Below, piece after piece: positions 18,175 to 28,871 of a stretch of 64,000 nt of DNA. A program made the translations under genes and the position numbers. The stretch lies in NCBI RefSeq assembly GCF_024707105.1, contig NZ_JANQAJ010000006.1, positions 682,001 through 746,000 on the forward strand. The letters are read 5' to 3'. Every line of letters starts with the position of its first letter. Position 1 is the stretch's first letter. Source of the DNA: Devosia ginsengisoli (GTDB lineage Bacteria > Pseudomonadota > Alphaproteobacteria > Rhizobiales > Devosiaceae). The notes below the pieces were generated by a model that did no database searches, was not told the DNA's origin, and saw only the letters and a list, made by a program, of their open reading frames with translations.

Positions 18175-18704
18175 CCGCGCGCTTTTTCGATGGCCGGCAG
18201 CAATTCGGTTTCGATGGCGTCGGGGGTCAGCGGGCCGACATGCTTGAAGGTGATGATGCCCTGGGGATCGACCACGAAGGTTTCCGGCACGCCATAGACG
18301 CCCCAGTCGATCGAGACGCGCCGGTCGCGATCGGTGCCGACGGCGTCATAGGGATTGCCCAGTTCGGCGAGGAAGGCGCGGGCATTTTCCGGTGCATCGG
18401 CCTGGTTGATGCCGAAGAGGCGGACGCCGGTTACCTCTTTCAGTGCCACCAGCAGGGGATGCTCGTCGCGGCAGGGAATGCACCAGGAGGCAAAGACATT
18501 GACCACGGTCACTTCACCCTTGAGCGAAGCGGTATCGAAGCCCGGCACGCCCAGTTCGGGCACTTCCTGCATGGCGAAGACCGGGGCGGGCTTGTCGATC
18601 AGCACAGAGCGCACCAGGCCCGGATCCCGGTCGATGGAAAAGGCGAAGACCGCCACGAGGGCGACCAAAGCGATCAGCGGCAGGGCGAAGAGCAGGTAGC
18701 GCAT
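18171..18704 (-). CDS. ccmG: Thiol:disulfide interchange protein CcmG/DsbE
   Basis: A 177-residue membrane-anchored periplasmic thioredoxin that reduces apocytochrome c cysteines before heme ligation. The order is an N-terminal anchor (LLFALPLIALVALVAVFAF), a FAMQEVPELGVPGFD element, the thioredoxin active site FASWCIPCRDEH, and VYGVPETFVVDPQG with the cis-proline. It is the last gene of ccmABCDG. Its ATG overlaps the ccmD stop by one base (TGATG), and its own stop lies within a dispersed repeat. Confidence 0.94.
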   Translation of the reverse strand: MRYLLFALPLIALVALVAVFAFSIDRDPGLVRSVLIDKPAPVFAMQEVPELGVPGFDTASLKGEVTVVNVFASWCIPCRDEHPLLVALKEVTGVRLFGINQADAPENARAFLAELGNPYDAVGTDRDRRVSIDWGVYGVPETFVVDPQGIITFKHVGPLTPDAIETELLPAIEKARG

Positions 18705-18850
18705 CAGCGGCGGCGTGCTTCTAGCGAAGCGAGCTTTTTCGCGGTGGCGCGGGCATCGTAGAGGGTCCAGCCGATCAGTCCGGCCACGCCTGTCGCAACG
18801 CCGAGATAGGCCCAGATGATGAAGACGGCATGGGGTCCGAGATCGATCAT
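18704..18850 (-). CDS. ccmD: Heme exporter protein CcmD
   Basis: A 48-residue single-span protein that helps release holo-CcmE from the CcmABC complex. It has one membrane helix (HAVFIIWAYLGVATGVAGLI) containing the family Trp-Ala-Tyr, followed by a basic tail (DARATAKKLASLEARRR). It overlaps ccmC by four bases (ATGA) and ccmG by one, so the three are translationally coupled. Confidence 0.9.
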   Translation of the reverse strand: MIDLGPHAVFIIWAYLGVATGVAGLIGWTLYDARATAKKLASLEARRR

Positions 18851-19608
18851 GCCGTGCTCCCCTGCGCTGCCTTGCGCTGCAGGGTCATCACGCGGCGGCG
18901 GCGGACTTCGGTATGCATGGCCTTGAGCTGCAGCGTGATGAACAGGAAGGTGAAGGCGAAGAACATCACGAAAAGCGGGGTCAGGATCGAACCGGGCATG
19001 GTCGGGCCGTCGGCGCGGAACACTGATGCCGGCTGGTGCAGGGTGCTCCACCAATCGACCGAGAACTTGATGATCGGGATATTGACCGCGCCGATCAGGG
19101 TGAAGACAGCAATGACGCGGGCGGCGCGCAACTGGTCGTCGAAGGCGCGCCACAAGGCGACGATGCCGAGATAGATGAAGAGCAGGACCAGGGTCGAGGT
19201 CATGCGGCCGTCCCATTCCCAGAACGTACCCCAGGTGGGCCGGCCCCAGAGGGCGCCGGTGAAGAGGGCCAAAGCGGTGAAGAGGGCGCCCAGCGGGGCG
19301 GCGGCTTTCATCGATACGTCGGCCATGGGGTGGCGCCAGACCAGCGTGCCGAGCGCGGAAACCGCCATGACGCCATAGACGAACTGGCTCAGCCAGGCAT
19401 TGGGCACGTGGACATACATGATGCGCACGGTATCGCCCATCTGGTAGTCCTCGGGCGAATTGAAGAAGGCGAACCACAGGCCGACCACGAAGAGAACGGC
19501 AGTGAGAATGGTCAGCGGCCAGAGCAGCGGCGTGGTCCAGGCCACGAATTGTCCCGGATGGGCAATCCGGTTCCACCAGCTCTGCTTGGGTGTGGTGTCT
19601 ATGCTCAT
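18847..19608 (-). CDS. ccmC: Heme exporter protein CcmC
   Basis: A 253-residue six-span membrane protein that presents heme to CcmE. The periplasmic histidines and the tryptophan-rich WWD-type segment are present: MYVHVPNAWLSQFVYG, GRPTWGTFWEWDGRMTST and WWSTLHQPASVFR. The start at 19608 gives MSIDTTPKQSWWNRIAHPGQ. Upstream, between it and ccmB, lies a 94-base palindromic repeat, so the operon is interrupted only by that element. Confidence 0.95.
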   Translation of the reverse strand: MSIDTTPKQSWWNRIAHPGQFVAWTTPLLWPLTILTAVLFVVGLWFAFFNSPEDYQMGDTVRIMYVHVPNAWLSQFVYGVMAVSALGTLVWRHPMADVSMKAAAPLGALFTALALFTGALWGRPTWGTFWEWDGRMTSTLVLLFIYLGIVALWRAFDDQLRAARVIAVFTLIGAVNIPIIKFSVDWWSTLHQPASVFRADGPTMPGSILTPLFVMFFAFTFLFITLQLKAMHTEVRRRRVMTLQRKAAQGSTA

Positions 19609-19616
19609 GATCTCAG

Positions 19617-19710
19617 TAGACCTCATCCTGAGCCTGTCGAAGGACGAGGTCGTGGCACAAGGCTCTCCACTCGCCCGACCTCGTGGTTCGACAAGCTCAC
19701 CACGAGGTCT
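19617..19710. repeat. Dispersed palindromic repeat, family B, copy 2, inside the ccm operon
   Basis: It begins TAGACCTCATCCTGAGCCTG and ends GACAAGCTCACCACGAGGTC plus T. Inner arms GGACGAGGTCGTGG and CGACCTCGTGGTTCG also pair. It separates ccmB from ccmC on the same transcript. A strong RNA hairpin here could set the balance between upstream and downstream ccm messages. Confidence 0.85.
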
Positions 19711-19725
19711 CGGGGCAGTCATGCT

Positions 19726-20379
19726 CTAGTCTTCGCCCGAGCTTATCGCAAGGGCGGCGGCAAAGGGAGCCAAAGCCACGGCCATGAGGCTCAATGCCGC
19801 AAGAAACAGCAAAGCGGCGGAGGATTGGGTGGCGCTGATGCTGCCGGTGCCGAAGATCAGCACCGGAATGGAGAGGGGGGCGACGAGGATGGGGGCGATC
19901 AGCCCGCCGCGCCGGATTGCCACGGTGACGGCGGCTCCCACGGCGCCGAAGGCGGCCAAAGCGGGGGTGCCGACCAGCAGCGAGATCAGCATGCGCCAGA
20001 AGGTCTCGACATCCATGGCCAGCAGCATGGCGAGGAAGGGGCTGGCGACGATCAGCGGCAGGGCGGAGACCAGCCAATGGGTGATCAATTTTGCGGCAAC
20101 CACCGCGCTCAAGGGCAGGTCCGCCTGACGCAGCAGGATCAGCGAGCCATCCTCGTGATCGGGGCGAAACAGCCGGTCGAGCCCCAGCAGCATGGCGAGG
20201 AATGCGGCGATCCACACCATGCCGGGGGCGATACGGGCGAGCAGTTCCCGATCGGGCCCCACGGCGAAGGGCACAATGGCCCCGACGATGATGAAGAACA
20301 GCACCAGCGTCAGCACATCGCCGCCACCGCGCCGCGCGAGGCGCAATTCGCGGACCAGCATGGCGCGAAAGGCGCTCAT
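19726..20379 (-). CDS. ccmB: Heme exporter protein CcmB
   Basis: A 217-residue membrane subunit with six hydrophobic segments. It pairs with the ATPase CcmA to drive release of holo-CcmE. It starts MSAFRAMLVRELRLARRGGG, and GLDRLFRPDHEDGSL is the characteristic cytoplasmic loop. The ATG overlaps the ccmA stop as ATGA. Confidence 0.93.
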   Translation of the reverse strand: MSAFRAMLVRELRLARRGGGDVLTLVLFFIIVGAIVPFAVGPDRELLARIAPGMVWIAAFLAMLLGLDRLFRPDHEDGSLILLRQADLPLSAVVAAKLITHWLVSALPLIVASPFLAMLLAMDVETFWRMLISLLVGTPALAAFGAVGAAVTVAIRRGGLIAPILVAPLSIPVLIFGTGSISATQSSAALLFLAALSLMAVALAPFAAALAISSGED

Positions 20380-21011
20380 GGCCGTGCCCCCAGCACCACT
20401 GTTTCCATACGGGCAGGGTCGGGCAGGGTGATGGGATCGTGGGTGGCCGCGATGGCCAGCCCGCCCATGTCGAGATGGTTGTCGAGCAGCCGCGTCACCA
20501 GGTCATGGCCTTCGGCGTCGAGCGCCGCGGTGGGTTCGTCGAGCAGCCAGAGCGGACGCAGGCTCACCAGTAGCCGTGCCAAAGCCAGCCGCCGCGACTG
20601 GCCGGCGGAGAGATAGCCGGCATCGAGATCGCCCAGCCGCTCCAGTCCGACCTGCTGCAAGGCAGCGTCGATGGATAGGCCTGTAGCGCCATTGACCGCG
20701 GCCCAGAAGCAGAGATTTTCGGCCACGGTCAGCCGCGGTTTGACGGCGTTGCGATGGCCGCAATAGTGCAGGGCAGGGCCGGTTTCTGCGTCACTGCCCT
20801 CAAGGGCAAAAACGCCATCGAGCGGGGCGACGATGCCGGCCAGGGTCAGCAGCAGTGTGGTCTTGCCTGATCCATTGGCGCCGCGCAGCAATAGACAGCG
20901 TCCGGGGGTGACGGAAAAATCCAGTGCGCGCGTCAATGCCATGCCGCCGCGCCCGCAAACGAGGCCGGTCGCGCGCAGGCTCAGCGGGGGGAAGACTTGC
21001 CTAGACGTCAT
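20376..21011 (-). CDS. ccmA: Heme exporter ATP-binding protein CcmA
   Basis: A 211-residue ABC ATPase that energises CcmB. Walker A is GANGSGKTTLL (about residue 43), the signature is LSAGQSRRLALARLL, and Walker B is LWLLDEPTAALD followed by the switch histidine in AATHDP. It is the first gene of the ccm operon and is divergent from acnA. The ATG at 21011 is chosen; an extension to 21035 is possible. Confidence 0.94.
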   Translation of the reverse strand: MTSRQVFPPLSLRATGLVCGRGGMALTRALDFSVTPGRCLLLRGANGSGKTTLLLTLAGIVAPLDGVFALEGSDAETGPALHYCGHRNAVKPRLTVAENLCFWAAVNGATGLSIDAALQQVGLERLGDLDAGYLSAGQSRRLALARLLVSLRPLWLLDEPTAALDAEGHDLVTRLLDNHLDMGGLAIAATHDPITLPDPARMETVVLGARP

Positions 21012-21065
21012 GACCCCTTCTCGTATTGAACCCAAGGTCAGGCTGGCAAGCCCAATCGCAATTCT

Positions 21066-21081
21066 CTATAAGCCCTTATAG
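21066..21081. promoter_or_regulatory. Perfect palindrome between ccmA and acnA
   Basis: CTATAAG-CC-CTTATAG is a perfect 7-2-7 inverted repeat in the 170-base divergent region, 55 bases from ccmA and 101 from acnA. It does not match the Fur, Irr or RirA sites I know. It may be an operator or an AT-rich promoter core. Confidence 0.4.
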
Positions 21082-21181
21082 ATTGGATTCATTCCAGGAA
21101 AGGCAGCGCTGTTGAGCGGTTTACGGGCGTCTCGTCCGGGCCGGCGCGCCGCCGCAACCGAACAAGATTAGGGCGGAAACC

Positions 21182-23854
<2,673 letters not shown>

Positions 23855-23867
23855 CCGCCTGGTCTTT

Positions 23868-23922
23868 GTTTGTCGCGTTTCCGAACCGCAAAACCGTTGC
23901 CACTTTTGCTGGAAACGCTCAG
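23868..23922. repeat. Rhizobial-type short repeat, family A, copy 2
   Basis: It contains TTTGTCGCGTTTCCGAACCG and CTTTTGCTGGAAACGCT, so GCGTTTCC and GGAAACGC form the arms. It begins 14 bases after the acnA stop and precedes the terminator. It is the closest match to copy 4 at 60053. Confidence 0.8.
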
Positions 23923-23932
23923 ATCGAAATGC

Positions 23933-23960
23933 AAAAGGCCCCGCAAGCGGGGCCTTTTTC
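23933..23960. terminator. Bidirectional intrinsic terminator between acnA and the Fis-like gene
   Basis: AAAAGGCCCCGC and GCGGGGCCTTTTTC form a strong stem with a T-run on each strand. It can end acnA on the plus strand and the small HTH gene on the minus strand. Confidence 0.88.
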
Positions 23961-23976
23961 TTTTGCTGTTGTTCGA

Positions 23977-24180
23977 TCAGGGAATGTCGAAGCCGCGCTC
24001 TGAATAGTCCTTCAGCTTGTTGCGCAACGTCCTGATCGAGATACCCAATATCGCGGCGGCATGTGTACGGTTGCCGTTGGTTTGCCGCAGGGTCGCGAGA
24101 ATCAGGCTCAGTTCGACGTCGGAAACGGGTAATCCCACCAAGGCCTCGGCGGCCGAGATATCGGGATTGAAGTCCTGCAT
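23977..24180 (-). CDS. Stand-alone Fis-type HTH protein, FlbD C-terminus-like
   Basis: A 67-residue protein made only of the HTH_8 DNA-binding domain. The sequence LVGLPVSDVELSLILATL and NGNRTHAAAILGISIRTLRN-KL is very close to the C-terminal domain of FlbD/NtrC-type activators. The receiver and AAA+ domains are not encoded upstream (24181-24340 has no such sequence), so it is either a genuine small nucleoid-type regulator or a remnant. No flagellar genes are in the window. Confidence 0.75.
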   Translation of the reverse strand: MQDFNPDISAAEALVGLPVSDVELSLILATLRQTNGNRTHAAAILGISIRTLRNKLKDYSERGFDIP

Positions 24181-24340
24181 GTCATATCACTTTCTGAGCC
24201 CCCATATCCTGCTCAGAACGGGTCCAGCATTGCCCCTAATGGTTAACCAAAGATAAATTTCGCGCAGTCGGGCGGCAAAAGACATCTCTCACCCTCTTTT
24301 GACTAGCGGCGCTCCGCCGGCCCGGCTTACAACCTTGCCC

Positions 24341-25078
24341 ATGACGCTCAAACCTCTCTTTGGCGCCGCCCTTGGCCTTGTCACGCTTGCCTCGCTGGTC
24401 CACCCGGCCAGTGCCGAAAGCATGCGCGCGCGCCCCAAGGCGGTGGTGGAATTGTTCACCAGCCAGGGCTGCGCCCAGTGCCCGCCGGCCGATGCTTTGC
24501 TCACCAGCCTCGCCGAGGCCGATGACGTAGTGGCGCTCGCCTATCACGTCGATTACTGGGATTATGTCGGCTGGGAAGACACGTTCGGCAACGAGGATTT
24601 TTCCGACCGCCAGCGTGCCTATGCCAAGAGCTGGGGCTCGTCGCGCATCTATACGCCGCAAATGGTGGTCAACGGCGCCAAGGGCGTGGTCGGGTCGCGG
24701 CGCAACGAGGTGCATGGTGCCATCGATGGCGCCAGCCTGCCGCTGGCGGTCGAGATCGCCCGCGACGGCGACATGCTGAAGGTGGCCATTCCGCCCGATA
24801 CGGGGCTGGATAATGCGGTGGTCTGGATGGTCACCTATCTCGATCGCGCCGATGTCACGATCGAAAAGGGCGAGAATGCCGGCAAGGCCATGGTCTATAC
24901 CCAGGTGGTGACCGGGCGGCAGGCGCTGGGCATGTGGGAAAGCGATAGTGGCGCCGATCTCAAGCTGCCGCTGCCCGAAATGCTCAGCGCGGGCAGCACC
25001 GGCATTGCCGTGATCGTGCAGCAGGAGCGCAATGGCCTGCCCGGCCCCATTCTGGGCGCTGCGACTTACGAGCGCTGA
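24341..25078 (+). CDS. DUF1223-domain secreted protein, thioredoxin-like
   Basis: A 245-residue protein with a signal peptide (LFGAALGLVTLASLVHPASA, cleaved near residue 26). The mature part has the DUF1223 start VVELFTSQGCAQCPPADALL, whose C-x-x-C resembles a thioredoxin-fold active site, then YHVDYWDYVGWEDTFG and YTPQMVVNGAKGVVGS. DUF1223 proteins occur widely in Alphaproteobacteria, often beside aconitase genes. A redox role is plausible but unproven. The ATG at 24341 begins the signal peptide; an in-frame TTG at 24299 is rejected. Confidence 0.85.
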   Translation: MTLKPLFGAALGLVTLASLVHPASAESMRARPKAVVELFTSQGCAQCPPADALLTSLAEADDVVALAYHVDYWDYVGWEDTFGNEDFSDRQRAYAKSWGSSRIYTPQMVVNGAKGVVGSRRNEVHGAIDGASLPLAVEIARDGDMLKVAIPPDTGLDNAVVWMVTYLDRADVTIEKGENAGKAMVYTQVVTGRQALGMWESDSGADLKLPLPEMLSAGSTGIAVIVQQERNGLPGPILGAATYER

Positions 25079-25086
25079 GTTTGAGA

Positions 25087-25205
25087 CACAAAAATCCCGC
25101 CCCTGGGGGCAGGGACGGGAAAGTCTGACTGGTCAACTCAAATAAGGCGGCTGGCACCCGGGCTTCTGGGTTTGGGGGCTCGGTCGGCCCGGATGCCAGC
25201 CACTG
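25087..25205 (-). ncRNA. Candidate small RNA with intrinsic terminator
   Basis: On the minus strand two hairpins lie in series between DUF1223 and DUF2794 genes. The first pairs 25149-25163 with 25187-25201 over 15 positions with one mismatch and a 23-base loop. The second pairs TCCCGTCCCTG with CAGGGGCGGGA (25092-25117, one mismatch) and is followed at once by TTTTTG. Stem-loop, single-stranded linker, then terminator is a typical bacterial sRNA layout. No good ORF with a ribosome site occupies it, and both neighbours run on the plus strand, so this terminator has no other obvious client. The 5' end and promoter are not identified. Confidence 0.45.
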
Positions 25206-25331
25206 GAGGCAATGACTGGACAATGCCGGGCCATTCTGGCGCGTTCACGGACAGATTGTGACCGAATTGGGGTTTTTGCACTCCGCTATCTCGCCCTTGC
25301 ATCCTCAGGCGATTACCGCAATCATGACAGT

Positions 25332-25760
25332 GTGTTGACGAGTTGGATTCTCTGGGAGCCGAGCCGACCGGTGCAGGGCCGCACGCCGAAGGAAAAAACC
25401 GTCAGCCTGTCGCTGGTGCATGCCAGCGAGGCTTTGCCGAGTCCGGCATCCAGCAAGCTGCCCGCCATCGTCACCTTCGACCGCAGGGAGCTCCAGCTCA
25501 TCCTCAATGTCTATGGCCGCAAGGTCGCGGCGGGCGACTGGCGCGATTATGCGATGGACTTCCTGCGCGAGCGGGCGGTGTTCTCCATCTATGCGCGCGT
25601 GTCCGAGCGGCCGCTCTTCATCATCGAAAAGACGCCGCGCCTGCGCAACCGGCAGGGACAGTATGCGGTGACCAACCAGCAGGGCCGCATCCTCAAGCGT
25701 GGCCATGACCTGGCTTTGGTGCTGCGCGTGCTCGATCCGCAACTGGCGGTGGTGGGGTGA
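25332..25760 (+). CDS. DUF2794 family protein
   Basis: A protein of about 142 residues. The DUF2794 core is clear: TFDRRELQLILNVYGRKVAAG, DWRDYAMDFLRERAVFS, then RPLFIIEKTPRLRNRQGQYA and GRILKRGHDLALVLRVLD. The family has no assigned function and is nearly universal in Rhizobiales. The start is uncertain. GTG at 25332 is used; ATG at 25212 and a GTG at 25416 are also in frame, and the region before residue 30 is not family-like. Confidence 0.8.
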   Translation: MLTSWILWEPSRPVQGRTPKEKTVSLSLVHASEALPSPASSKLPAIVTFDRRELQLILNVYGRKVAAGDWRDYAMDFLRERAVFSIYARVSERPLFIIEKTPRLRNRQGQYAVTNQQGRILKRGHDLALVLRVLDPQLAVVG

Positions 25761-25810
25761 GCCTCGTCGATGACGACAATTCTTGTGTCGTGCGCGGCCC
25801 GATCTCGCAG

Positions 25811-25903
25811 TAGACCTCATCCTGAGCCTGTCGAAGGACGAGGTCATGGCAGAAGAGCTCCACGCGCCCGACCTCGTGGTTCGACAAGCTCACCATGAGG
25901 TCT
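25811..25903. repeat. Dispersed palindromic repeat, family B, copy 3
   Basis: It starts TAGACCTCATCCTGAGCCTG and ends GACAAGCTCACCATGAGGTC plus T. It sits between the convergent DUF2794 and GNAT genes, about 11 bases from the GNAT stop. It is nearly identical in its arms to copies 2 and 4; the central 15-20 bases differ. Confidence 0.85.
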
Positions 25904-25913
25904 GCAAGTTCGG

Positions 25914-26414
25914 CTAAAGCGCCAGTTGCATATGCACGATGTCGAGCCAGCGGTCGAACTTGAAGCCCAGGGCTTCGTGGCGGCCGATATGGCGGAAGCC
26001 GAGCTTTTCGTGCAGGCGGATCGAGCCGGTGCCCTCGGCGGTGATGACGGCGATCATCTGCTTGAAACCGAAGGCCCGCGACTGGGCGATGATCTCGGTC
26101 ATCATTGCCGAGCCCAGCCCGCGCCCCTGCGCGGCCGGCGCGCAATAGACCGAGTTTTCGCAGGTGAAGCGATAGGCGGGCCGAGGCCGGTAGACCGAAG
26201 CATAGCTGTAGCCGAGCAGGGCGCCGTCGTCGCCCTCCGCCATGACGATGGGATGGCCGAGGGCCTGCATATGCCCGAATTTTTCGGCCATATGGCTTTC
26301 GCCCGGTGCCTCCAGGTCGAAAGTGGCTACCGAATTGTGGACATAGTGCTTGTAGATCGCCGTGATGGCGGGCACGTCGGACCATTCGAAGGGGCGCAGG
26401 CGATAGTCTGGCAC
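25914..26414 (-). CDS. GNAT-family N-acetyltransferase, phosphinothricin/MnaT-like
   Basis: A 166-residue acetyltransferase. The core is LRPFEWSDVPAITAIYKHYV, SVATFDLEAPG, the acetyl-CoA loop AAQGRGLGSAMMTEI, and SIRLHEKLGFRHIGRHEALG. This pattern matches the phosphinothricin/methionine-sulfone acetyltransferase group; the natural substrate is unknown. The GTG at 26414 is chosen because the terminator of the upstream gene (26438-26467) lies inside the longer reading to 26480 and a GGAAA site precedes it. Confidence 0.85.
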   Translation of the reverse strand: MPDYRLRPFEWSDVPAITAIYKHYVHNSVATFDLEAPGESHMAEKFGHMQALGHPIVMAEGDDGALLGYSYASVYRPRPAYRFTCENSVYCAPAAQGRGLGSAMMTEIIAQSRAFGFKQMIAVITAEGTGSIRLHEKLGFRHIGRHEALGFKFDRWLDIVHMQLAL

Positions 26415-26437
26415 GACGAGATTTCCGGCAAAAGAAA

Positions 26438-26467
26438 GGGACCGCACCCCTTTTAGGCTGCGGTCCC
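26438..26467 (-). terminator. Intrinsic terminator of the Bax inhibitor gene
   Basis: On the minus strand GGGACCGCA and TGCGGTCCC form a 9-bp stem followed by TTTCTTTTG. It lies about 50 bases after the stop at 26518 and before the GNAT start. Confidence 0.8.
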
Positions 26468-26517
26468 CGATATCGTCCAACCAAATTGCTTGATTCAGCG
26501 ATCAAGCAAGCCGTTGC

Positions 26518-27288
26518 TTACTCGCGGTTGCCGAACAGGCGGAGCAGCATCAGGAACAGGTTGATGAAGTCGAGATAGAGGCTCAGCGCGCCCATGATGG
26601 CGCCCTTGGCCAGCACATCGGCGCCATGCGACTCCGAATAGCCTTCCTTGATCTTCTGCGTATCGTAGGCGGTGAGGCCCACGAAGATCAGCACGCCGAC
26701 CGCCGAGATGGCGAATTCGAGCATGGAGGACTGCATGAAGATATTGACCACCGAGGCGATGATCAGGCCGATCAGGCCCATGAACAGGAAGCTGCCCATC
26801 TGGGTCAGGTCACGCTTGGTGGTGTAGCCGTAAAGGCTCATGGCACCGAAGGTCGCGGCGGTGATGAAGAACACCTTGGCGATCGAAGCGTCGGTATAGA
26901 CCAGGAAGATGGAGCTCAGCGACACGCCCATGATGGCGGCGAAAGCCCAGAACGTGGCCTGTGCCGCGCCCACGGAGAGCTTGTTGATGCCGAAGCTCAG
27001 CACCAGCACGAAGGCCAGTGGAGCGAGCATCACGACCCACTGCAGCGGGCTCGCATAGAGCAGGGCGCCCCACTGGGTCACCAGCTGGCCATTGGCGAGC
27101 TGGCCAACGGCGGCGTTCGGATCGGTGGTGATGGCGGCGGCGGCGGCGAACCAGGCCGCCAGGCCCGTTACCACCAGGCCGATGCCCATGTAATTATAGA
27201 CGCGCAGCATGTAGCTGCGCAGGCCCTCGTCGATGGCCAAGGCCGAGCCGGCCCGCGCACCGAGGGTCTGACGGTCATATTCAGCCAT
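26518..27288 (-). CDS. Bax inhibitor-1/YccA family membrane protein
   Basis: A 256-residue protein with seven hydrophobic segments. It starts MAEYDRQTLGARAGSALAID and has GLRSYMLRVYNYMGIGLVVT, the family C-terminal GLTAYDTQKIKEGY and LSLYLDFINLFLMLLRLFG. BI-1 homologues in bacteria are pH-sensitive calcium leak channels or modulators of membrane proteases such as FtsH (YccA). The long reading to 27852 is not supported. No operon partner is visible. Confidence 0.92.
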   Translation of the reverse strand: MAEYDRQTLGARAGSALAIDEGLRSYMLRVYNYMGIGLVVTGLAAWFAAAAAITTDPNAAVGQLANGQLVTQWGALLYASPLQWVVMLAPLAFVLVLSFGINKLSVGAAQATFWAFAAIMGVSLSSIFLVYTDASIAKVFFITAATFGAMSLYGYTTKRDLTQMGSFLFMGLIGLIIASVVNIFMQSSMLEFAISAVGVLIFVGLTAYDTQKIKEGYSESHGADVLAKGAIMGALSLYLDFINLFLMLLRLFGNRE

Positions 27289-27489
27289 AGTCGGTTTCCT
27301 TTCCCAGGTGATGCGGTTTGATACCGCCGGTGGGCATTGGTTGCCACTTGATGAGACAATATGGATGTGACCCCAAGCGTTTACAAGTGATCTTGCGACC
27401 CTGCGACGAATGGGCTGGCCCCGGAGTCGGTCTGTGTTACGGTCGGGGGCGAATCGCGTGTTTGAAATCCTGATGAAGAGGAGGGCCCC

Positions 27490-28029
27490 ATGCCCCGGCT
27501 CTTTACCGGCCTTGAAATCCCGGCCGATGTTGGATTTGCGCTTTCGCTGAAGCGCGGCGGCCTCAGTGGCGCGCGCTGGATCGATGCGGAAAACTATCAC
27601 ATTACCTTGAGGTTCATCGGCGATGTCGATCACCAGACCGCCGATGAGGTGGCCGACAGCCTCGACCGGCTGTCCAATTCGCTGCGCTTTTCGGTGCGGC
27701 TGACCCATCTGGGCACGTTTGGCGGCGACAAGCCCCGGGCACTCTATGCCGGGGTGGAGCCCAGCGAGCAGTTGACCCGGCTGCAGGCGGCGCAGGAGCG
27801 GGTGCTGCAGCGTGCCGGCCTGCCGCCGGAGGGACGCAAATTCGTGCCGCATGTCTCGCTGGCGCGGCTGCGTGGCTCCAGCGCCGGGGAGGTGGCCCGC
27901 TTCATGGCCGAGGCCGGGCGGTTCGAGCCGCTCAGTTTTCCGGTCGGGCGGTTCGTGCTGTTTTCCAGCAAGGATTCGGTGGGCGGCGGCCCCTATGTGG
28001 TCGAGCAGAGCTATCCCCTGGCCGCTTAA
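27490..28029 (+). CDS. thpR: RNA 2',3'-cyclic phosphodiesterase (LigT/ThpR)
   Basis: A 179-residue 2H phosphoesterase. The two catalytic H-x-T/S-x motifs are in NYHITLRFIGD and VPHVSLARLRG. It starts MPRLFTGLEIPADVG, typical of the family, which opens 2',3'-cyclic phosphates on RNA and can ligate tRNA halves in vitro. A purine-rich ribosome site (GAAGAGGAGGG) precedes the ATG. Confidence 0.93.
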   Translation: MPRLFTGLEIPADVGFALSLKRGGLSGARWIDAENYHITLRFIGDVDHQTADEVADSLDRLSNSLRFSVRLTHLGTFGGDKPRALYAGVEPSEQLTRLQAAQERVLQRAGLPPEGRKFVPHVSLARLRGSSAGEVARFMAEAGRFEPLSFPVGRFVLFSSKDSVGGGPYVVEQSYPLAA

Positions 28030-28265
28030 GCCGTGCTTCTGGCGGCCTGATCACGGTCTTGCCCGTATCAACACATTGTTAACCCAAGCGGCGCAAACCG
28101 GGAGCAACTCGTGCGGGCCCGCCAAAATGCCGCCGCGATTGACTCGCAGTTGAAGCAAATTCGATCGAACGTGGCGGCGTTTGACACCTTGGTAACCATG
28201 TTGGGGGCAGAGTTCGCGGGCAGCTCCTCCCGGATGGGACCTTCGAAACAAAGGATGAATTGGCG

Positions 28266-28787
28266 ATGACGACGAAAACCGGTGGCCTCGCATTCGGGCT
28301 CGCGGTCGGCGCGATCATGGCTCTGGCCCCTGCAGCCCAGGCACAGCAGGCGACCGAGCTCGGCACTTTCAATGCCTGGACGGCCTGGCAGGCGACGGAT
28401 GCTTCCGGCGTGATCTGCTACGTTTCGGCGACCCCGCAAAAGTCCGAGCCCGCTGGCGCCAACCGCGATCCCATCCATTTCATGATCATCCACCGCAAGG
28501 GCATGGGCACCAAGAACGAGGTGCAGACCATTATCGGCTATCCGTTCAACACGACCAATGCCAAGGCCAGCGCCACGGTCGACGGCAAGGCCTATCCCAT
28601 GGTCACCGAAGGCTCGGCGGCCTGGCTGGCCTCGACCGGTGACGAGAGCGGGTTCGTGCAGGCCTTCAAGGCCGGCAGCCAGCTCGTCGTGCGCGGCACC
28701 AGCCAGCGCGGCACCGATACGGTCGATACCTATTCGCTTTCGGGTGCAACCGCGGCGATGAACGCCATCGACGGCGCCTGCGCCTGA
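28266..28787 (+). CDS. IalB-like secreted protein, first of a tandem pair
   Basis: A 173-residue protein with a signal peptide (LAFGLAVGAIMALAPAAQAQ). The mature part resembles the invasion-associated locus B family: LGTFNAWTAWQATDASGVICYV with a cysteine, then IIHRKGMGTKNEVQTIIG, GSAAWLAS and VVRGTSQRGTDTVDTYSLSG, ending with a second cysteine in DGACA. IalB-like proteins are periplasmic and poorly characterised outside Bartonella. ATG 28266 or TTG 28260 could start it; AAAGGA lies upstream. Confidence 0.75.
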   Translation: MTTKTGGLAFGLAVGAIMALAPAAQAQQATELGTFNAWTAWQATDASGVICYVSATPQKSEPAGANRDPIHFMIIHRKGMGTKNEVQTIIGYPFNTTNAKASATVDGKAYPMVTEGSAAWLASTGDESGFVQAFKAGSQLVVRGTSQRGTDTVDTYSLSGATAAMNAIDGACA

Positions 28788-28871
28788 TTTTTGGGTTGCC
28801 CCGCCGGGGCAATCCGCCCTATCTGGCCTGGGTCGAATGACCCGTTGCCCCTCCGCTTCCACGAGGCCCCG

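Noticed and set aside
24984..25223. 79-codon minus-strand ORF near DUF1223
   Set aside because: It overlaps DUF1223 and the hairpins, has no good ribosome site and no family-like sequence; a non-coding RNA explains the terminator better.
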